Shown: positions 24,866 through 33,304 of the stretch, one piece after another
How positions within the stretch are numbered: the first letter of the stretch is position 1
Layout of the letters: each line of letters begins with the position of its first letter
Assembly: GCA_028284075.1 (NCBI GenBank)
Contig: JANQSL010000044.1
Coordinates: forward strand, 1 to 39,118
Origin: Candidatus Sumerlaeia bacterium
GTDB lineage: Bacteria > Sumerlaeota > Sumerlaeia > SLMS01 > JAHLLQ01
Reading direction: 5' to 3'
DNA: 39,118 nucleotides
Position numbers and translations under genes: made by a program
The notes under the pieces: generated by a model
What the model saw: the letters and a program-made list of their open reading frames with translations, nothing else
Database searches by the model: none
Told to the model about the DNA's origin: nothing

Positions 24866-25813
24866 ATGACCCTCGTTTCCGCCGCTCGACAGCTCAATTA
24901 CGACAACGCCACTGATGTGCGTATGGCCATCGAGCGTGCGCTTGAACCTCACGGGGGGATGAGTGCGTTTGTCAAAGACGGTCAGCGCGTCCTGTTGAAG
25001 CCCAACTTCGTGCGCGCCATGGATCCGGAACGTGGTGGAGTCACCCACCCCGTGTTCATTGCGGAAACCGCGCGCCTGGCGCGAGAGGCGGGTGCGAAAG
25101 ACGTGATGGTGGGAGATTCGCCGGCTTTTGGCAGTGCCGGGAACGTTGCGAAAAAGATGGGGTTGTTGGATCTTCTGCGGGATTCCGATGGGCGTGTCGT
25201 TGAGTTCCGCGATATTCGCCACGTACGGGGCGGACTTGAAAACGGTCGTTTTTCCGCGCTGTCGCAAAGCGGAGAGGCTGTGGACGCCGACGTTCTCATC
25301 AATCTCGCGAAGGCGAAGGCACACTGCCAGATGGTTGTGACCTGCGCGACGAAGAATCTGTACGGCTGCATTCCCGGCCGGAAGAAGGCGCTCATGCACT
25401 GCCTCGTCAAGAACAGCCGTTACTTGTTCGGGCGCATGTTAATCGACAACGCACGGACGCTGGGGGCACAGCTTCATCTTGTGGATGGCATTGTTGCCAT
25501 GGAAGGCATGGGCCCGACGAACGGAACACCCAACCGCTGGGGCTGGATCGTGGCGGGATCGGACTTTTGCGCGGTTGATCGTGTTATCGCTGAGGCTCTC
25601 GGCTACAGCTTCGACGAAGTGCCTCACCTGAAGGCCGCCCGAGACATGAAAGCGGGCACCACCGAGCTTGAAAAGATCGAACTTGCCGGTGCAACGCTCG
25701 ATGAAATGTGCCCCGAGAGCTGGTTGAAGGCGGATCTGCTGCCGGTGACCTTCAATCCCATCCGCCTTGGCATTGGATACATTAAACACCTGCGCCAGTG
25801 GAAGACAACATAA
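24866..25813 (+). CDS. DUF362 domain-containing protein
   Basis: 315 residues from ATG 24866 with GAGGAG 7 bases upstream. The sequence follows the DUF362 core: VLLKPNFV, HPVFIAETARLAREAGAKDVMVGDSPAFG, DADVLINLAKAKAHCQMVVTCATKNLYGCIPG, LHLVDGIVAMEGMGPTNGTP and SDFCAVDRVIAEALG. In other organisms DUF362 is often joined to 4Fe-4S domains; here no ferredoxin CxxCxxC cluster is present. The family is thought to handle Fe-S or redox-linked chemistry, but its reaction is unknown. No signal peptide. It ends 7 bases from the convergent TIGR03032-like gene. Confidence 0.88.
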   Translation: MTLVSAARQLNYDNATDVRMAIERALEPHGGMSAFVKDGQRVLLKPNFVRAMDPERGGVTHPVFIAETARLAREAGAKDVMVGDSPAFGSAGNVAKKMGLLDLLRDSDGRVVEFRDIRHVRGGLENGRFSALSQSGEAVDADVLINLAKAKAHCQMVVTCATKNLYGCIPGRKKALMHCLVKNSRYLFGRMLIDNARTLGAQLHLVDGIVAMEGMGPTNGTPNRWGWIVAGSDFCAVDRVIAEALGYSFDEVPHLKAARDMKAGTTELEKIELAGATLDEMCPESWLKADLLPVTFNPIRLGIGYIKHLRQWKTT

Positions 25814-25820
25814 CCCTCTC

Positions 25821-26879
25821 TTACACGACTGCATCCGGAGGCTGGCTCAGGGTGCGTTTGACATCGTCCGTTTTGAAGCCCATGAGCATGGGACGGCGAA
25901 CACCGGGCAATGCGCACACATCGTAAAGTTCCTTTACGACGCCCTCGATTCGCAACCAGTGCACTGAGTCGCCCGTTGTCATGTCCACAACCATGAGGCC
26001 GCATCGCGGTTCCGCATCCCTGGACTTCATCTCCTCATCCAGAGGCAGACCCTGGAAGGTCTTGTTTTCACGGGCCGTTGAAAGGCCGATCACCGCGTAT
26101 CCGCCATGAAAACTCAGGCCGCGCGCATACCCGGGACAGAACGTCGTGGGTGTAAACTGGCCGGTGTCCGTGTCGACATGGCCAAAGTGTCCCGCACCGG
26201 AATTCAAAAGCCAGAGTTTGCCGTCGTAAACCCTTGGCGAATGAGGCATTGAGAATCCCTCTGCCACGACCTCATTACTGTCGATATCCATGACGATACC
26301 GCCATCGCTGCGACGGTCGCGCCACCCGTCCGCGACATCGCTGCGGCTGACGGCGGTGACATACTTCGGTTTCCCATCCTTCATTGCGAGACCGTTCAGA
26401 TGACAGCGATCCTCCGCCGCCAGCTTCGAAAGAAACGGGGGCTTCCAGAGAGGACGAAAACTGTAGTCTCCATCCATTGTCGACAAACACCCGAACAGTG
26501 TGTTGATGAAGTAAAGCTTTCCGTCAGCACCCATTGCCATGTCATGGATGTCGATATCACCGGTGACCCATGACATGCGTGGCGCGTAGTAGCGGTCGTA
26601 TCCCTGGAAATTTTCACCCGGCGGAACAAGATTTCGAAATCGCCAGAGCAGGTAGTCCGTGCTCATGTAAAACTCGTCCGCCGACGCCCACATGCCCATT
26701 GCACGGGGGAACGTACGCTCGAAAATGGAGAGTCGTCCATCGGCCTGCAGGCCGATCATGAACAGCTTGCCGGTCTGGTAGGTTGTGAAAGCGATACTCA
26801 GATTTTCGCTCGCCATCCACGCGTTGAAATGCCGCGACGCGGTTATGGCGAGTTTCTGCTCGTCGCTGGGTGTCGTCAT
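25821..26879 (-). CDS. TIGR03032-like beta-propeller protein
   Basis: 352 residues from ATG 26879 with GGAG 6 bases upstream. The N terminus has NAWMASENLSIAFTTYQTGKLFMIGL, resembling the WL-x-SL-STYQxGKL opening I recall for the TIGR03032 family. Repeated strands follow, such as LYFINTLFGCLSTMD and KLWLLNSGAGHFGHVD, with LGL/GLSFHGGYAVIGLS and MPHSPRVYDGKL. The repeats suggest a propeller of about six blades without catalytic signature. Function unknown. No signal peptide is evident, so it is probably cytoplasmic. The next upstream gene (a hydrolase) is 59 bases away in the same direction, so a common transcript is possible. Confidence 0.7.
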   Translation of the reverse strand: MTTPSDEQKLAITASRHFNAWMASENLSIAFTTYQTGKLFMIGLQADGRLSIFERTFPRAMGMWASADEFYMSTDYLLWRFRNLVPPGENFQGYDRYYAPRMSWVTGDIDIHDMAMGADGKLYFINTLFGCLSTMDGDYSFRPLWKPPFLSKLAAEDRCHLNGLAMKDGKPKYVTAVSRSDVADGWRDRRSDGGIVMDIDSNEVVAEGFSMPHSPRVYDGKLWLLNSGAGHFGHVDTDTGQFTPTTFCPGYARGLSFHGGYAVIGLSTARENKTFQGLPLDEEMKSRDAEPRCGLMVVDMTTGDSVHWLRIEGVVKELYDVCALPGVRRPMLMGFKTDDVKRTLSQPPDAVV

Positions 26880-26938
26880 TGAACGCTCCGGATCATGCTT
26901 AAAGTATTCGTGAGAATAAAACTCGAACTCAGGTCGGG

Positions 26939-27856
26939 CTATTGAAAACCCATATCGGTTTGGCCTTTTACAATAGAATCCAACTGGTCCCGCGCAAGTT
27001 GAAGCAACCAGTTGTGGCTGCCGCCTTCAATGCTGTGCAGGGTAATCATCTCCGGAAACCGCTCAGCGAGTGTCTCCGACATTTCGTGGGGAATGACTTC
27101 ATCTTCCGTGGCGTGGAAGAGATGGACATCCGGTGGGCTTGCGGAGCGTGAGAGCTCGGCGAGGCGCTCCGCGTTATCAAACCGGTCGACCGCCAACCAC
27201 GAAAACAGTGGTGTCACCATCCGGCTTGCCATGTCCCGGACGCTTGTGAAGGGCGCCATCAGCACCAGACTGCGCGCTTCATGACGTGAGGCAAATTCGA
27301 GGGCCGCCGCCGCTCCCAGCGAAAAACCCAACACGTTCAGTTCTGACTCAACCTCGTCGGGATGCGCACCAACATGGGCTGCGAAGGCATTCCACGCCAG
27401 CTCGGCGGATGAGATGACACCGCCCCGTGTGGGCTTGCCCTCGCAGAGTCCGTATCCTGGGTAGTCCACGAGCAGAAAACCGGTCTGTTCATCACGCCAC
27501 CGATCGACTTCATCCACCCATCCGAGCGCCCGCGAAGCGTTTCCGTGAAACATCACCCAGATCCGTTGAGGTGGGTCTTTGCCAGCGCCAACCGGTGGGA
27601 TGTAGAATGCAATGAGACGTTCGCCCTGCGAGGTTGTGGACGCCAGCTCGACGGTTTCCGGTGGTACCCCGTGTTTCCAGGTGGGTTCGTACCCGCTGGG
27701 GAAAAAGAGCATTTTGCGTTGAACAGAGAAGAGGAACACAGCTGCGATAAGATAAAAGGCACCGAAAGCGGTGCCAATGAGAAGAACGATCCGTGGAAGA
27801 GCCAGGCTCGCTTTTGCGGCGGGAACCACGCTTTCCTGCTCTCCTGGAACTGTCAC
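26939..27856 (-). CDS. Membrane-anchored alpha/beta hydrolase
   Basis: 305 residues. The GTG start at 27856 overlaps the stop codon of the NifU-like gene (GTGA), so translation is probably coupled; there is no independent ribosome binding site. An N-terminal transmembrane helix (IVLLIGTAFGAFYLIAAVFLF) is followed by FFPSGYEPTWK and an alpha/beta hydrolase fold: oxyanion strand VMFHGNASR, nucleophile Ser in LGFSLGAAAALEFAS, acid in TEDEVIP and base His in EGGSHNW. The arrangement matches the ABHD12/13- and Bem46-like group, which face the outside or cytoplasmic membrane surface. The substrate is probably an ester or thioester; not known. Confidence 0.85.
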   Translation of the reverse strand: MTVPGEQESVVPAAKASLALPRIVLLIGTAFGAFYLIAAVFLFSVQRKMLFFPSGYEPTWKHGVPPETVELASTTSQGERLIAFYIPPVGAGKDPPQRIWVMFHGNASRALGWVDEVDRWRDEQTGFLLVDYPGYGLCEGKPTRGGVISSAELAWNAFAAHVGAHPDEVESELNVLGFSLGAAAALEFASRHEARSLVLMAPFTSVRDMASRMVTPLFSWLAVDRFDNAERLAELSRSASPPDVHLFHATEDEVIPHEMSETLAERFPEMITLHSIEGGSHNWLLQLARDQLDSIVKGQTDMGFQ

Positions 27857-28116
27857 AGGAGTTCGACGCGGTCGATTTCGGGAAGCCGGTCTGTTATCTT
27901 GCGTTCAATTCCGAGCCGGATCAGCATGATCAGAGACGCATCCGGCGGTCCCTGTGTACTGATTTCAATGTACAGAATTCCCGCCTCAAGGCGATCCACC
28001 CGGCAAGCCACACCATCCGACTGCAAATAGGGCGCAAGAGAGCCCACCACCTCTCGCGCGACGGCCTCGGGGTCCTGCCGGGCATTGCCGACCGTTTCCG
28101 CCTCGGTCGTCGACAT
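27853..28116 (-). CDS. NifU-like C-terminal domain protein without the CxxC motif
   Basis: 87 residues starting at ATG 28116, five bases after the stop of the 729-residue gene. The frame reads PEAVAREVVGSLAPYLQSDGVACRVDRLEAGILYIEI then LIMLIRLGIERKITDRLPEIDRVELL, which follows the NifU C-terminal fold (V-x-x-LAPYLQ-DG-D, GIE-x-x-LxxxxPEV-x-V). The Fe-S-binding G-x-C-x-x-C of canonical NifU is replaced by QGPPDASL. It therefore cannot bind the usual 4Fe-4S cluster. It may act as a scaffold for protein contact only. Its position between an unknown large protein and the hydrolase suggests a shared process. Confidence 0.7.
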   Translation of the reverse strand: MSTTEAETVGNARQDPEAVAREVVGSLAPYLQSDGVACRVDRLEAGILYIEISTQGPPDASLIMLIRLGIERKITDRLPEIDRVELL

Positions 28117-28121
28117 CGTTC

Positions 28122-30311
28122 CTACTCTTCCGTCAGACCGCAGAAGTATTCGTTCTCGAACTTGAAGTTCAGATGATCGATCTCCCACGACCAGATATGG
28201 CCGCAGGACGTTGGAATGTGAATGTCTCTGCGTTCGAATTCCGAGCGATAGCCGATCTGCCGCAGGTGCATTGCGCCGATTCGACGAGCCACCCGCTCCA
28301 CGACGTTAAGATCCGTATCCTGAACCTGGGACTTGATGGTGGCCCGCCAGATCTTCTCCTCGACGCCGAGTTTATCAACGCCGTGTCTCGAATAGGCGCT
28401 CCGGAAGTCCAGGAGTTCCGTCTTGTAGGCATCGAAGATTTTATCCGCTTCTTCATCCCTGCCGTGCCACTTGAGAGCATGGATTGCGTGCACGGCCCCG
28501 AGACACAACATGGCGATGTTGTGATAGGTTGCCCGATGATCCATGTGTTCCCAGGCAAAGGTGCTTGAATCCAGTCCCTCATACGCATGGTAGACCGCCG
28601 AGGCCGCCGCTCCGGAAATGACAATCTCGTCGTCCGTGAGGTCGTCCCGCTCGGCATCCTCCGGAAGGTTTGCCAGAAGGCATTCCCGCGCGAACTCCTC
28701 AAGCCGGATGTCCGCCTCGCTGTAAACGTGATGGATGAAGTGCTCTTTCCAGTGGATGCGGGCGTAGCGGATCAAAAAATCCTCCACGTTTCGTATCATG
28801 ACGGGGACACGGCGAATCGGTGTGATTTCCCGCAACAGGCCCAGCATGCCGCCCATAAAAGTCTTTGGCTCGCCGACGATTGCCCGGTGGACGTTTTGCA
28901 GTGACGCCATGAGCGCCGGCTTCCAGCACGGATTTCCACGAGCCTTGCGCATCTCGCCGTCGGGCATGCGCCGGCGGTAGTGGCGATCGCGATCAAGAAA
29001 ACGTCTCGGCGTGAAACCGCCTGTCTCCTCGTAGCCCAGGAAGCGGGACATCGATCCCGGGGTATCGGCCCATGCATCCCAGCAGGACATCTCCTTGAGT
29101 GTGGTGCGCCGCGGCTCCTCGTCCATCATACCATACAGTTTCAACAGCTTGCGCCGAACAAACACATCCGGCCCGCAGGGCTGATAACCCAGTTCCGTCA
29201 GTTTAACCAGTTTCTGCTCGAAGTTCAGACAGGTCTTGAATGTGGAGAGTAATGTGATGAGGGGTTCGAAGTGCGACCACAAGTGGTCGATGTTGCGATC
29301 TCGAAGCACGGCATCGACTTTCGCAATGGTGCGGTCGAGTTGCTTTTTCGTGGACGGATGCCCCTGGATCACCCAGTCAGTGAACTGACGCTCCTTGAAG
29401 ACAATGGAGACGATGTCTCGCGTTGTCGGCGCCGGACGCAGCGTGTTCCAACGCTTCATCAGCACGTCCGTCTCGCGCTCCTTCGACTGCTCGATGTCCA
29501 GGACCAGAATCAGATGGCTTGGTTCAATCTTGTTCGTTTCGCAGAGCTTCACAAACTCTTCATGAAGAATCTGGAGCACCTTTGCCGAGAACGCGCCTTC
29601 CGGAAGAAACACCGGACACATGAAGTACCGCTCGCCATGAAGCTTGGCCACGGTGCGGTTGTATTTGATCAGAACCGGCCAGTAGAATTCGAATGCCGTT
29701 CGCACCATCCAGCGAATTTCGAAGTCGTGCTTGAACGTTGGCATCAGTACATGGAACGGCATCGTGATGACCGGCGTGGCGTGACCCTCGTCCCAGAGCT
29801 TCGCAATGCGGCTGTAAACGTTGTCGGCGGTTTCGTAGTCCAGATCAATAATGCGAACAATGGAGGCGGGATCGAGGCCCAGTCCCATGAAGGAAATCTG
29901 GCCCGCTTCGCCAAAGATCTCCTTGTTTGCCTGTGTCAGGATATTTGAAACGCGGCCCAGTCGCTTTGCCAGGGTGCGGATGAACTTAACCTGGAGCTCC
30001 GTGGGGTTTTTGCCCGACATGGTTTCCTGGTTGAACTGGCAGGAAATCGGAGCGATTCGCTCCTCGTATTCCCGTGGTGACGAGAACAGATCCAGGAGCT
30101 CTTCAGGGTCAGCTTCGGTAAGATCCGTCGGCAACACTGTGTCCATGTTGACGCGGGAGCCGAGCGGATAGCTGTACTCCACCTGTGTCGGGTGGAGCCG
30201 GTTCGCTCCCTTTTCCTGCCCCAGTACCGCTGTCGCGGCGGGACGCGGCGTCCCCTTGATCGGGACCGGTGTGGGTTGAGCAGCCTTTTTTTTCGCCGTA
30301 CGTGGTGCCAC
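28122..30311 (-). CDS. 729-residue protein of unknown function, possibly GH57-like
   Basis: A GTG start at 30311 has AAGG 7 bases upstream. The first 45 residues are basic and Pro/Ala-rich, with no signal peptide. From about 100 on, the chain is rich in helices. The segment at 183-191 (TMPFHVLMP), followed by EIRWMVRTAFEFYWPVL and CPVFLPEGAFS (235-242, Glu238), resembles the conserved His and catalytic-Glu loops of glycoside hydrolase family 57, but remotely; GH57 enzymes are alpha-glucan-active. The C-terminal half has many aromatic and Cys/His residues, ending in TSCGHIWSWEIDHLNFKFENEYF. I cannot assign a function. It heads a tight operon with the NifU-like and hydrolase genes (5-base gap, then 4-base overlap). 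Confidence 0.75.
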   Translation of the reverse strand: MAPRTAKKKAAQPTPVPIKGTPRPAATAVLGQEKGANRLHPTQVEYSYPLGSRVNMDTVLPTDLTEADPEELLDLFSSPREYEERIAPISCQFNQETMSGKNPTELQVKFIRTLAKRLGRVSNILTQANKEIFGEAGQISFMGLGLDPASIVRIIDLDYETADNVYSRIAKLWDEGHATPVITMPFHVLMPTFKHDFEIRWMVRTAFEFYWPVLIKYNRTVAKLHGERYFMCPVFLPEGAFSAKVLQILHEEFVKLCETNKIEPSHLILVLDIEQSKERETDVLMKRWNTLRPAPTTRDIVSIVFKERQFTDWVIQGHPSTKKQLDRTIAKVDAVLRDRNIDHLWSHFEPLITLLSTFKTCLNFEQKLVKLTELGYQPCGPDVFVRRKLLKLYGMMDEEPRRTTLKEMSCWDAWADTPGSMSRFLGYEETGGFTPRRFLDRDRHYRRRMPDGEMRKARGNPCWKPALMASLQNVHRAIVGEPKTFMGGMLGLLREITPIRRVPVMIRNVEDFLIRYARIHWKEHFIHHVYSEADIRLEEFARECLLANLPEDAERDDLTDDEIVISGAAASAVYHAYEGLDSSTFAWEHMDHRATYHNIAMLCLGAVHAIHALKWHGRDEEADKIFDAYKTELLDFRSAYSRHGVDKLGVEEKIWRATIKSQVQDTDLNVVERVARRIGAMHLRQIGYRSEFERRDIHIPTSCGHIWSWEIDHLNFKFENEYFCGLTEE

Positions 30312-30466
30312 AACAAGACCTTAAAATGGACTTGAGAGGCCATATCCTGCCGTGGCCCCCAGCCGCGAAGGATTTGGCGGTCTCGAGCTTCGGTTGGCAA
30401 GTAAATTGTCCGTTGCCTCTCGCGAGACGGAATGCCGCTTCGGCCATGTCCATGAATTTACTATGG

Positions 30467-31579
30467 TTAAGGGGTCGGCTTTCTCACAACTTCTCCATCT
30501 CTTACGTTGAAACAAGCCTCCGGACTCAGTTGATTCCGCACCAAAGCGGCATCGGTAGCAGTAATCAGGGACTGAAGGGGGTGTTCGCAAAGGAGTGCCA
30601 GAAACCCCTCCGCCCGGGATGTGTCGAGTTCTCCCAAAATGTCATCCAGAAGCAGAAGAGGGCGTTCACCCGTACGCTTTTCCAGGAGTTCGGCTTCCGC
30701 CAGACGCAAAGCAAGAACCGCGGATCGCGTTTGGCCCTGACTGCCGTAGGTCCGGATATCGGTTCCATTAATTCGGACTGTCAGATCGGCGCGGTGTGGC
30801 CCCTGGCGGGTTGTTCCCCGCTCCATGTCTCCCTGGCGTGCCGCGGCCCAAAATTCTCGAAGAGAGTCCGACGCTGTTGGTGTTTTCTCGCGAAAGCCCT
30901 GATCCAGCTCCACTCGTAAATCCTCCTGATCACCGGTCAGCTGACTGAGTGGTTGATTTGCCATTTCGGCAATTTCGAGGGCCACGGCAACACGAGCTTT
31001 CATGACGGCATGTGAGTGATTTGCGAGCGCCTCCTCGAAGCCGTCGTACTGCGCGTTACGGGTTGAAACCCGCTCGCGGAGCAGCCGGTTGCGCTGCTGA
31101 AGGGCACGGTTGAGTCCGTTCAGGTGTGGGAGGATTCCAGGATCCGACTGGCAGACCAGGGTATCGAGAAAGTCCCGTCGGTTTTGTGGCGGCCCCTGGA
31201 GGATCTGCAAATCGGAAGGGACAAACACGACTGTGGGCAGCCGCCCCCACAGTTCGCTCAAAGCGCCGAGAGGTTTTCCGTCGAGCCACACGGATTTTCG
31301 GTTCTTTTCAAGAGCGAGCCGGATACGATGTGAGCTTCCGTGGCGTTCGAACTCACCGTCGACAGCTGCAAATTCTTCCGGCTTTGTCATGGTGCGAATG
31401 CATTCGCGGTCCCGCGATGCTCGAAAGCTCCTTCCCCGGCTGATCAGTGCAACCGCCTCAAGCACCGTTGTCTTTCCCTGAGCGTTCGCCCCTTGGAACA
31501 GGTTAACCCCCGGAGACAATTCCACATCCGCCGATGCAATTCGCCGCAGGTTTGTGATGGTCAGATTCGCCAGCGCCAT
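30467..31579 (-). CDS. recF: DNA repair/replication protein RecF
   Basis: 370 residues from ATG 31579 (GGGAA 6 bases upstream), normal RecF length. Walker A is GANAQGKTT (residues 30-38), with the N-terminal LTITNLRRIAS strand. The ABC signature reads YGSQGQTRSAVLALRLAEAELL and Walker B is PLLLLDDILGELD, followed by the D-loop region and QSLITATD. RecF, an SMC-like ATPase, loads RecA at gapped DNA with RecO and RecR. recF is normally near dnaA-dnaN-gyrB; none of these is in the window. Downstream is a 155-base gap, then the 729-residue gene. Confidence 0.96.
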   Translation of the reverse strand: MALANLTITNLRRIASADVELSPGVNLFQGANAQGKTTVLEAVALISRGRSFRASRDRECIRTMTKPEEFAAVDGEFERHGSSHRIRLALEKNRKSVWLDGKPLGALSELWGRLPTVVFVPSDLQILQGPPQNRRDFLDTLVCQSDPGILPHLNGLNRALQQRNRLLRERVSTRNAQYDGFEEALANHSHAVMKARVAVALEIAEMANQPLSQLTGDQEDLRVELDQGFREKTPTASDSLREFWAAARQGDMERGTTRQGPHRADLTVRINGTDIRTYGSQGQTRSAVLALRLAEAELLEKRTGERPLLLLDDILGELDTSRAEGFLALLCEHPLQSLITATDAALVRNQLSPEACFNVRDGEVVRKPTP

Positions 31580-31598
31580 ACAAGGTTCCCAAAGGAAA

Positions 31599-31621
31599 GG
31601 CCCGGGTGCAGGACCCGGGCC
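31599..31621 (-). terminator. Strong inverted repeat, likely terminator of the FG-GAP remnant
   Basis: Perfect 9-bp arms (GGCCCGGGT / ACCCGGGCC) with a 5-base loop. On the minus strand TTTCCTTT follows, about 52 bases past the stop at 31674 and 19 bases before the recF start, so it would end transcription from upstream before recF. Confidence 0.65.
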
Positions 31622-31673
31622 GTTTGTGTCAGTGGTGAATGAAGGGATCGAGGAAAACTCTCCCTCTCCCGCC

Positions 31674-32092
31674 TCAGTGGAAAAGTTGCCAATCCGGCAC
31701 GCTGGATGAGCCCGGGCCGTCTCCCGAGTCGGTGGCCGCCGTAACGGGGGCGTAAGAACCGAAGGAACCGGCGGAGTCCGTCAATGCGGGGCCGGGGAAG
31801 AAGTGGTGAAACTTGTCGTGGAAAGGCCTGAATAAAAACGAACCGTGTTCTGGCTGGTATCACCAACAATGACGTCTCGCTGGGAATCGCTGTTTGTATC
31901 CTCGATCGTGGCGATCCAGGAAAAGGTCTGACCGAAGCTGGTTGTAAGAGACGCGTCAGGTGTCGTGACGATGCAGACCGATGTTAGTGTGCCCGCCATC
32001 ATCGCGCACGGGAAAATGATTCCTTTCACAGGAAGAATCCCTTCTCTGAAATCGCAGGACCCGTTCTCTTGAGCGGCAATCTGAGATATTGC
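31674..32092 (-). pseudogene. Degenerate FG-GAP/VCBS-like reading frame with a frameshift
   Basis: On the minus strand one frame is open from 32092 and reaches DTNSDSQRDVIVG and then NTVRFYSG, matching the FG-GAP/VCBS calcium-binding repeat (DxNxDxxxDVIVG). It ends at TGA 31781 after SSPAPH. The neighbouring frame continues with LTDSAGSFGSYAPVTAATD to a stop at 31674, directly before the terminator hairpin. The two join if one base is restored in the C4 run at 31788-31791. No start with a ribosome binding site is visible; the frame is closed upstream by TGA at 32095. I read it as the 3' end of a decayed secreted protein gene, or a sequencing error in a fragment. Confidence is limited because the matching segment is short. 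Confidence 0.4.
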
Positions 32093-32206
32093 TCAATCCG
32101 GGTTCCGTGGAACTGGTTGCGGGGGCGGAAGGGAAACGACCAACACGCCTCAGACGGGTCAACGGGCATGTCAAACAGGCACTGCGTTCCGCATCATGCC
32201 AGAATG

Positions 32207-32239
32207 ATGGAGGCCGCCGGGTTAGTCGGCGGCCTCCAT
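32207..32239 (-). terminator. 13-bp perfect inverted repeat after cysK
   Basis: Arms ATGGAGGCCGCCG / CGGCGGCCTCCAT, loop of 7 bases, 41 bases beyond the cysK stop. No clear U-tract follows on the minus strand (ATCATTCTGG on that side), so it may end transcription weakly or protect the transcript end. Confidence 0.55.
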
Positions 32240-32279
32240 ACGGGAATGCTGATGAAACCAAACAGTTACACTGCGGATT

Positions 32280-33230
32280 TTATTCCTGCTCGCGAAGAGG
32301 CTCCGTCAGTGCGGTGGAAAGATAGCGCTCCGAAGCCGAGCAACCGATAGTAACGATCACCTTGCCTTTGTTTTCCTCGCGCTGAGCCACCTTGATTGCG
32401 GCGGTTACGTTCGCACCGGTTGAGATGCCCGCCGGAATACCCTCTTCGGTGCAAATACGGCGCGCCATTTCGAAAGCTTCGTCATTCGAAACCTGCACCA
32501 CTTCATCCAGAATGGAGGTGTTCAGGTTTTTGGGAATAAAGCCCGCGCCAATGCCTTGAATCTTGTGTGGGCCGGGTTGCCCACCGGAGATCACCGGCGA
32601 ATGAACAGGCTCAACGGCGATAGCCTGCAAGCCAGGCTTGCGGGGCTTCAAGACTTCGCCGCAGCCCGTGATCGTCCCCCCGGTCCCAACGCCCGCGATC
32701 ACAATATCGACTCCGCCGTTTGTGTCGCGCCAGATTTCTTCGGCCGTTGTGCGGCGATGAATTTCAGGGTTTGCGGGATTTTCGAACTGCTGGGGAACAA
32801 AGCTTTTGTCTGCACCGTGGTCTTCCACCAGGGCCTGAGCCTTTTTGATGGCACCGGGCATCCCTTCACTTCCCGGTGTCAGGACCACTTCCGCACCCAG
32901 CATGCGGAGCAGCATTCGCCGTTCGAGGCTCATTGTTTCCGGCATTGTCAGGATCAGCTTGTAGCCCTTCGCCGCACAGACAAAGGCCAGTGCAATGCCT
33001 GTATTGCCGGAAGTCGGTTCGATCACGGTCATTCCCGGCTTCAGTTTTCCCGCTTTCTCACCTCCCTCGATCATTGCAAGACCGATACGATCCTTCACCG
33101 AGGAGAGCGGATTGAAGAACTCACACTTCAATGCCACCGTTGCCGCGCATCCGTCCGTGACGCGGTTTAGACGAATCAACGGAGTGTTGCCGATCGTCTC
33201 CGTGACGTTTTCATAGATTCGATTGTGCAT
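32280..33230 (-). CDS. cysK: Cysteine synthase A (O-acetylserine sulfhydrylase)
   Basis: 316 residues from ATG 33230 with GAGAGG 6 bases upstream. PLP-lysine is Lys46 in [11 protein letters not shown], the asparagine loop is [11 protein letters not shown] (residues 71-81), and the phosphate-cup glycines are [10 protein letters not shown]. The enzyme replaces the acetyl group of O-acetylserine with sulfide to make L-cysteine in the cytoplasm. No serine acetyltransferase or sulfate genes are adjacent. The ribosome binding site is inside a small palindrome (33237-33251), described separately. Cystathionine beta-synthase is a possible misreading, but the length and absence of a C-terminal CBS domain favour CysK. 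Confidence 0.96.
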   Translation of the reverse strand: MHNRIYENVTETIGNTPLIRLNRVTDGCAATVALKCEFFNPLSSVKDRIGLAMIEGGEKAGKLKPGMTVIEPTSGNTGIALAFVCAAKGYKLILTMPETMSLERRMLLRMLGAEVVLTPGSEGMPGAIKKAQALVEDHGADKSFVPQQFENPANPEIHRRTTAEEIWRDTNGGVDIVIAGVGTGGTITGCGEVLKPRKPGLQAIAVEPVHSPVISGGQPGPHKIQGIGAGFIPKNLNTSILDEVVQVSNDEAFEMARRICTEEGIPAGISTGANVTAAIKVAQREENKGKVIVTIGCSASERYLSTALTEPLREQE

Positions 33231-33236
33231 GCCTGG

Positions 33237-33277
33237 CCTCTCTTCGAGAGGGCAGCCCTCATTCAGAATGGCTGCCC
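33237..33277 (-). promoter_or_regulatory. Two overlapping hairpins covering the cysK ribosome binding site
   Basis: On the minus strand a first stem (GGGCAGCC / GGCTGCCC, 8 bp, at 33250-33277) is followed by a second one (CCTCTC-GAA-GAGAGG, 6 bp, at 33237-33251) whose 3' arm is the GAGAGG ribosome binding site of cysK. The two share bases 33250-33251, so they compete at the edge. The first could terminate the jag transcript; the second could mask the cysK site. A regulatory role is inference. Confidence 0.35.
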
Positions 33278-33284
33278 GATGGGG

Positions 33285-33293
33285 TGTGGATAA
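33285..33293 (-). other. Consensus DnaA box (isolated)
   Basis: TTATCCACA on the minus strand, exact match to the E. coli consensus, in the short jag-cysK gap. No cluster of further exact boxes was seen; a one-mismatch copy (AGTGGATAA) lies at 35096-35104 inside yidC. May be chance. Confidence 0.3.
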
Positions 33294-33304
33294 GTAACCT
33301 TAAA

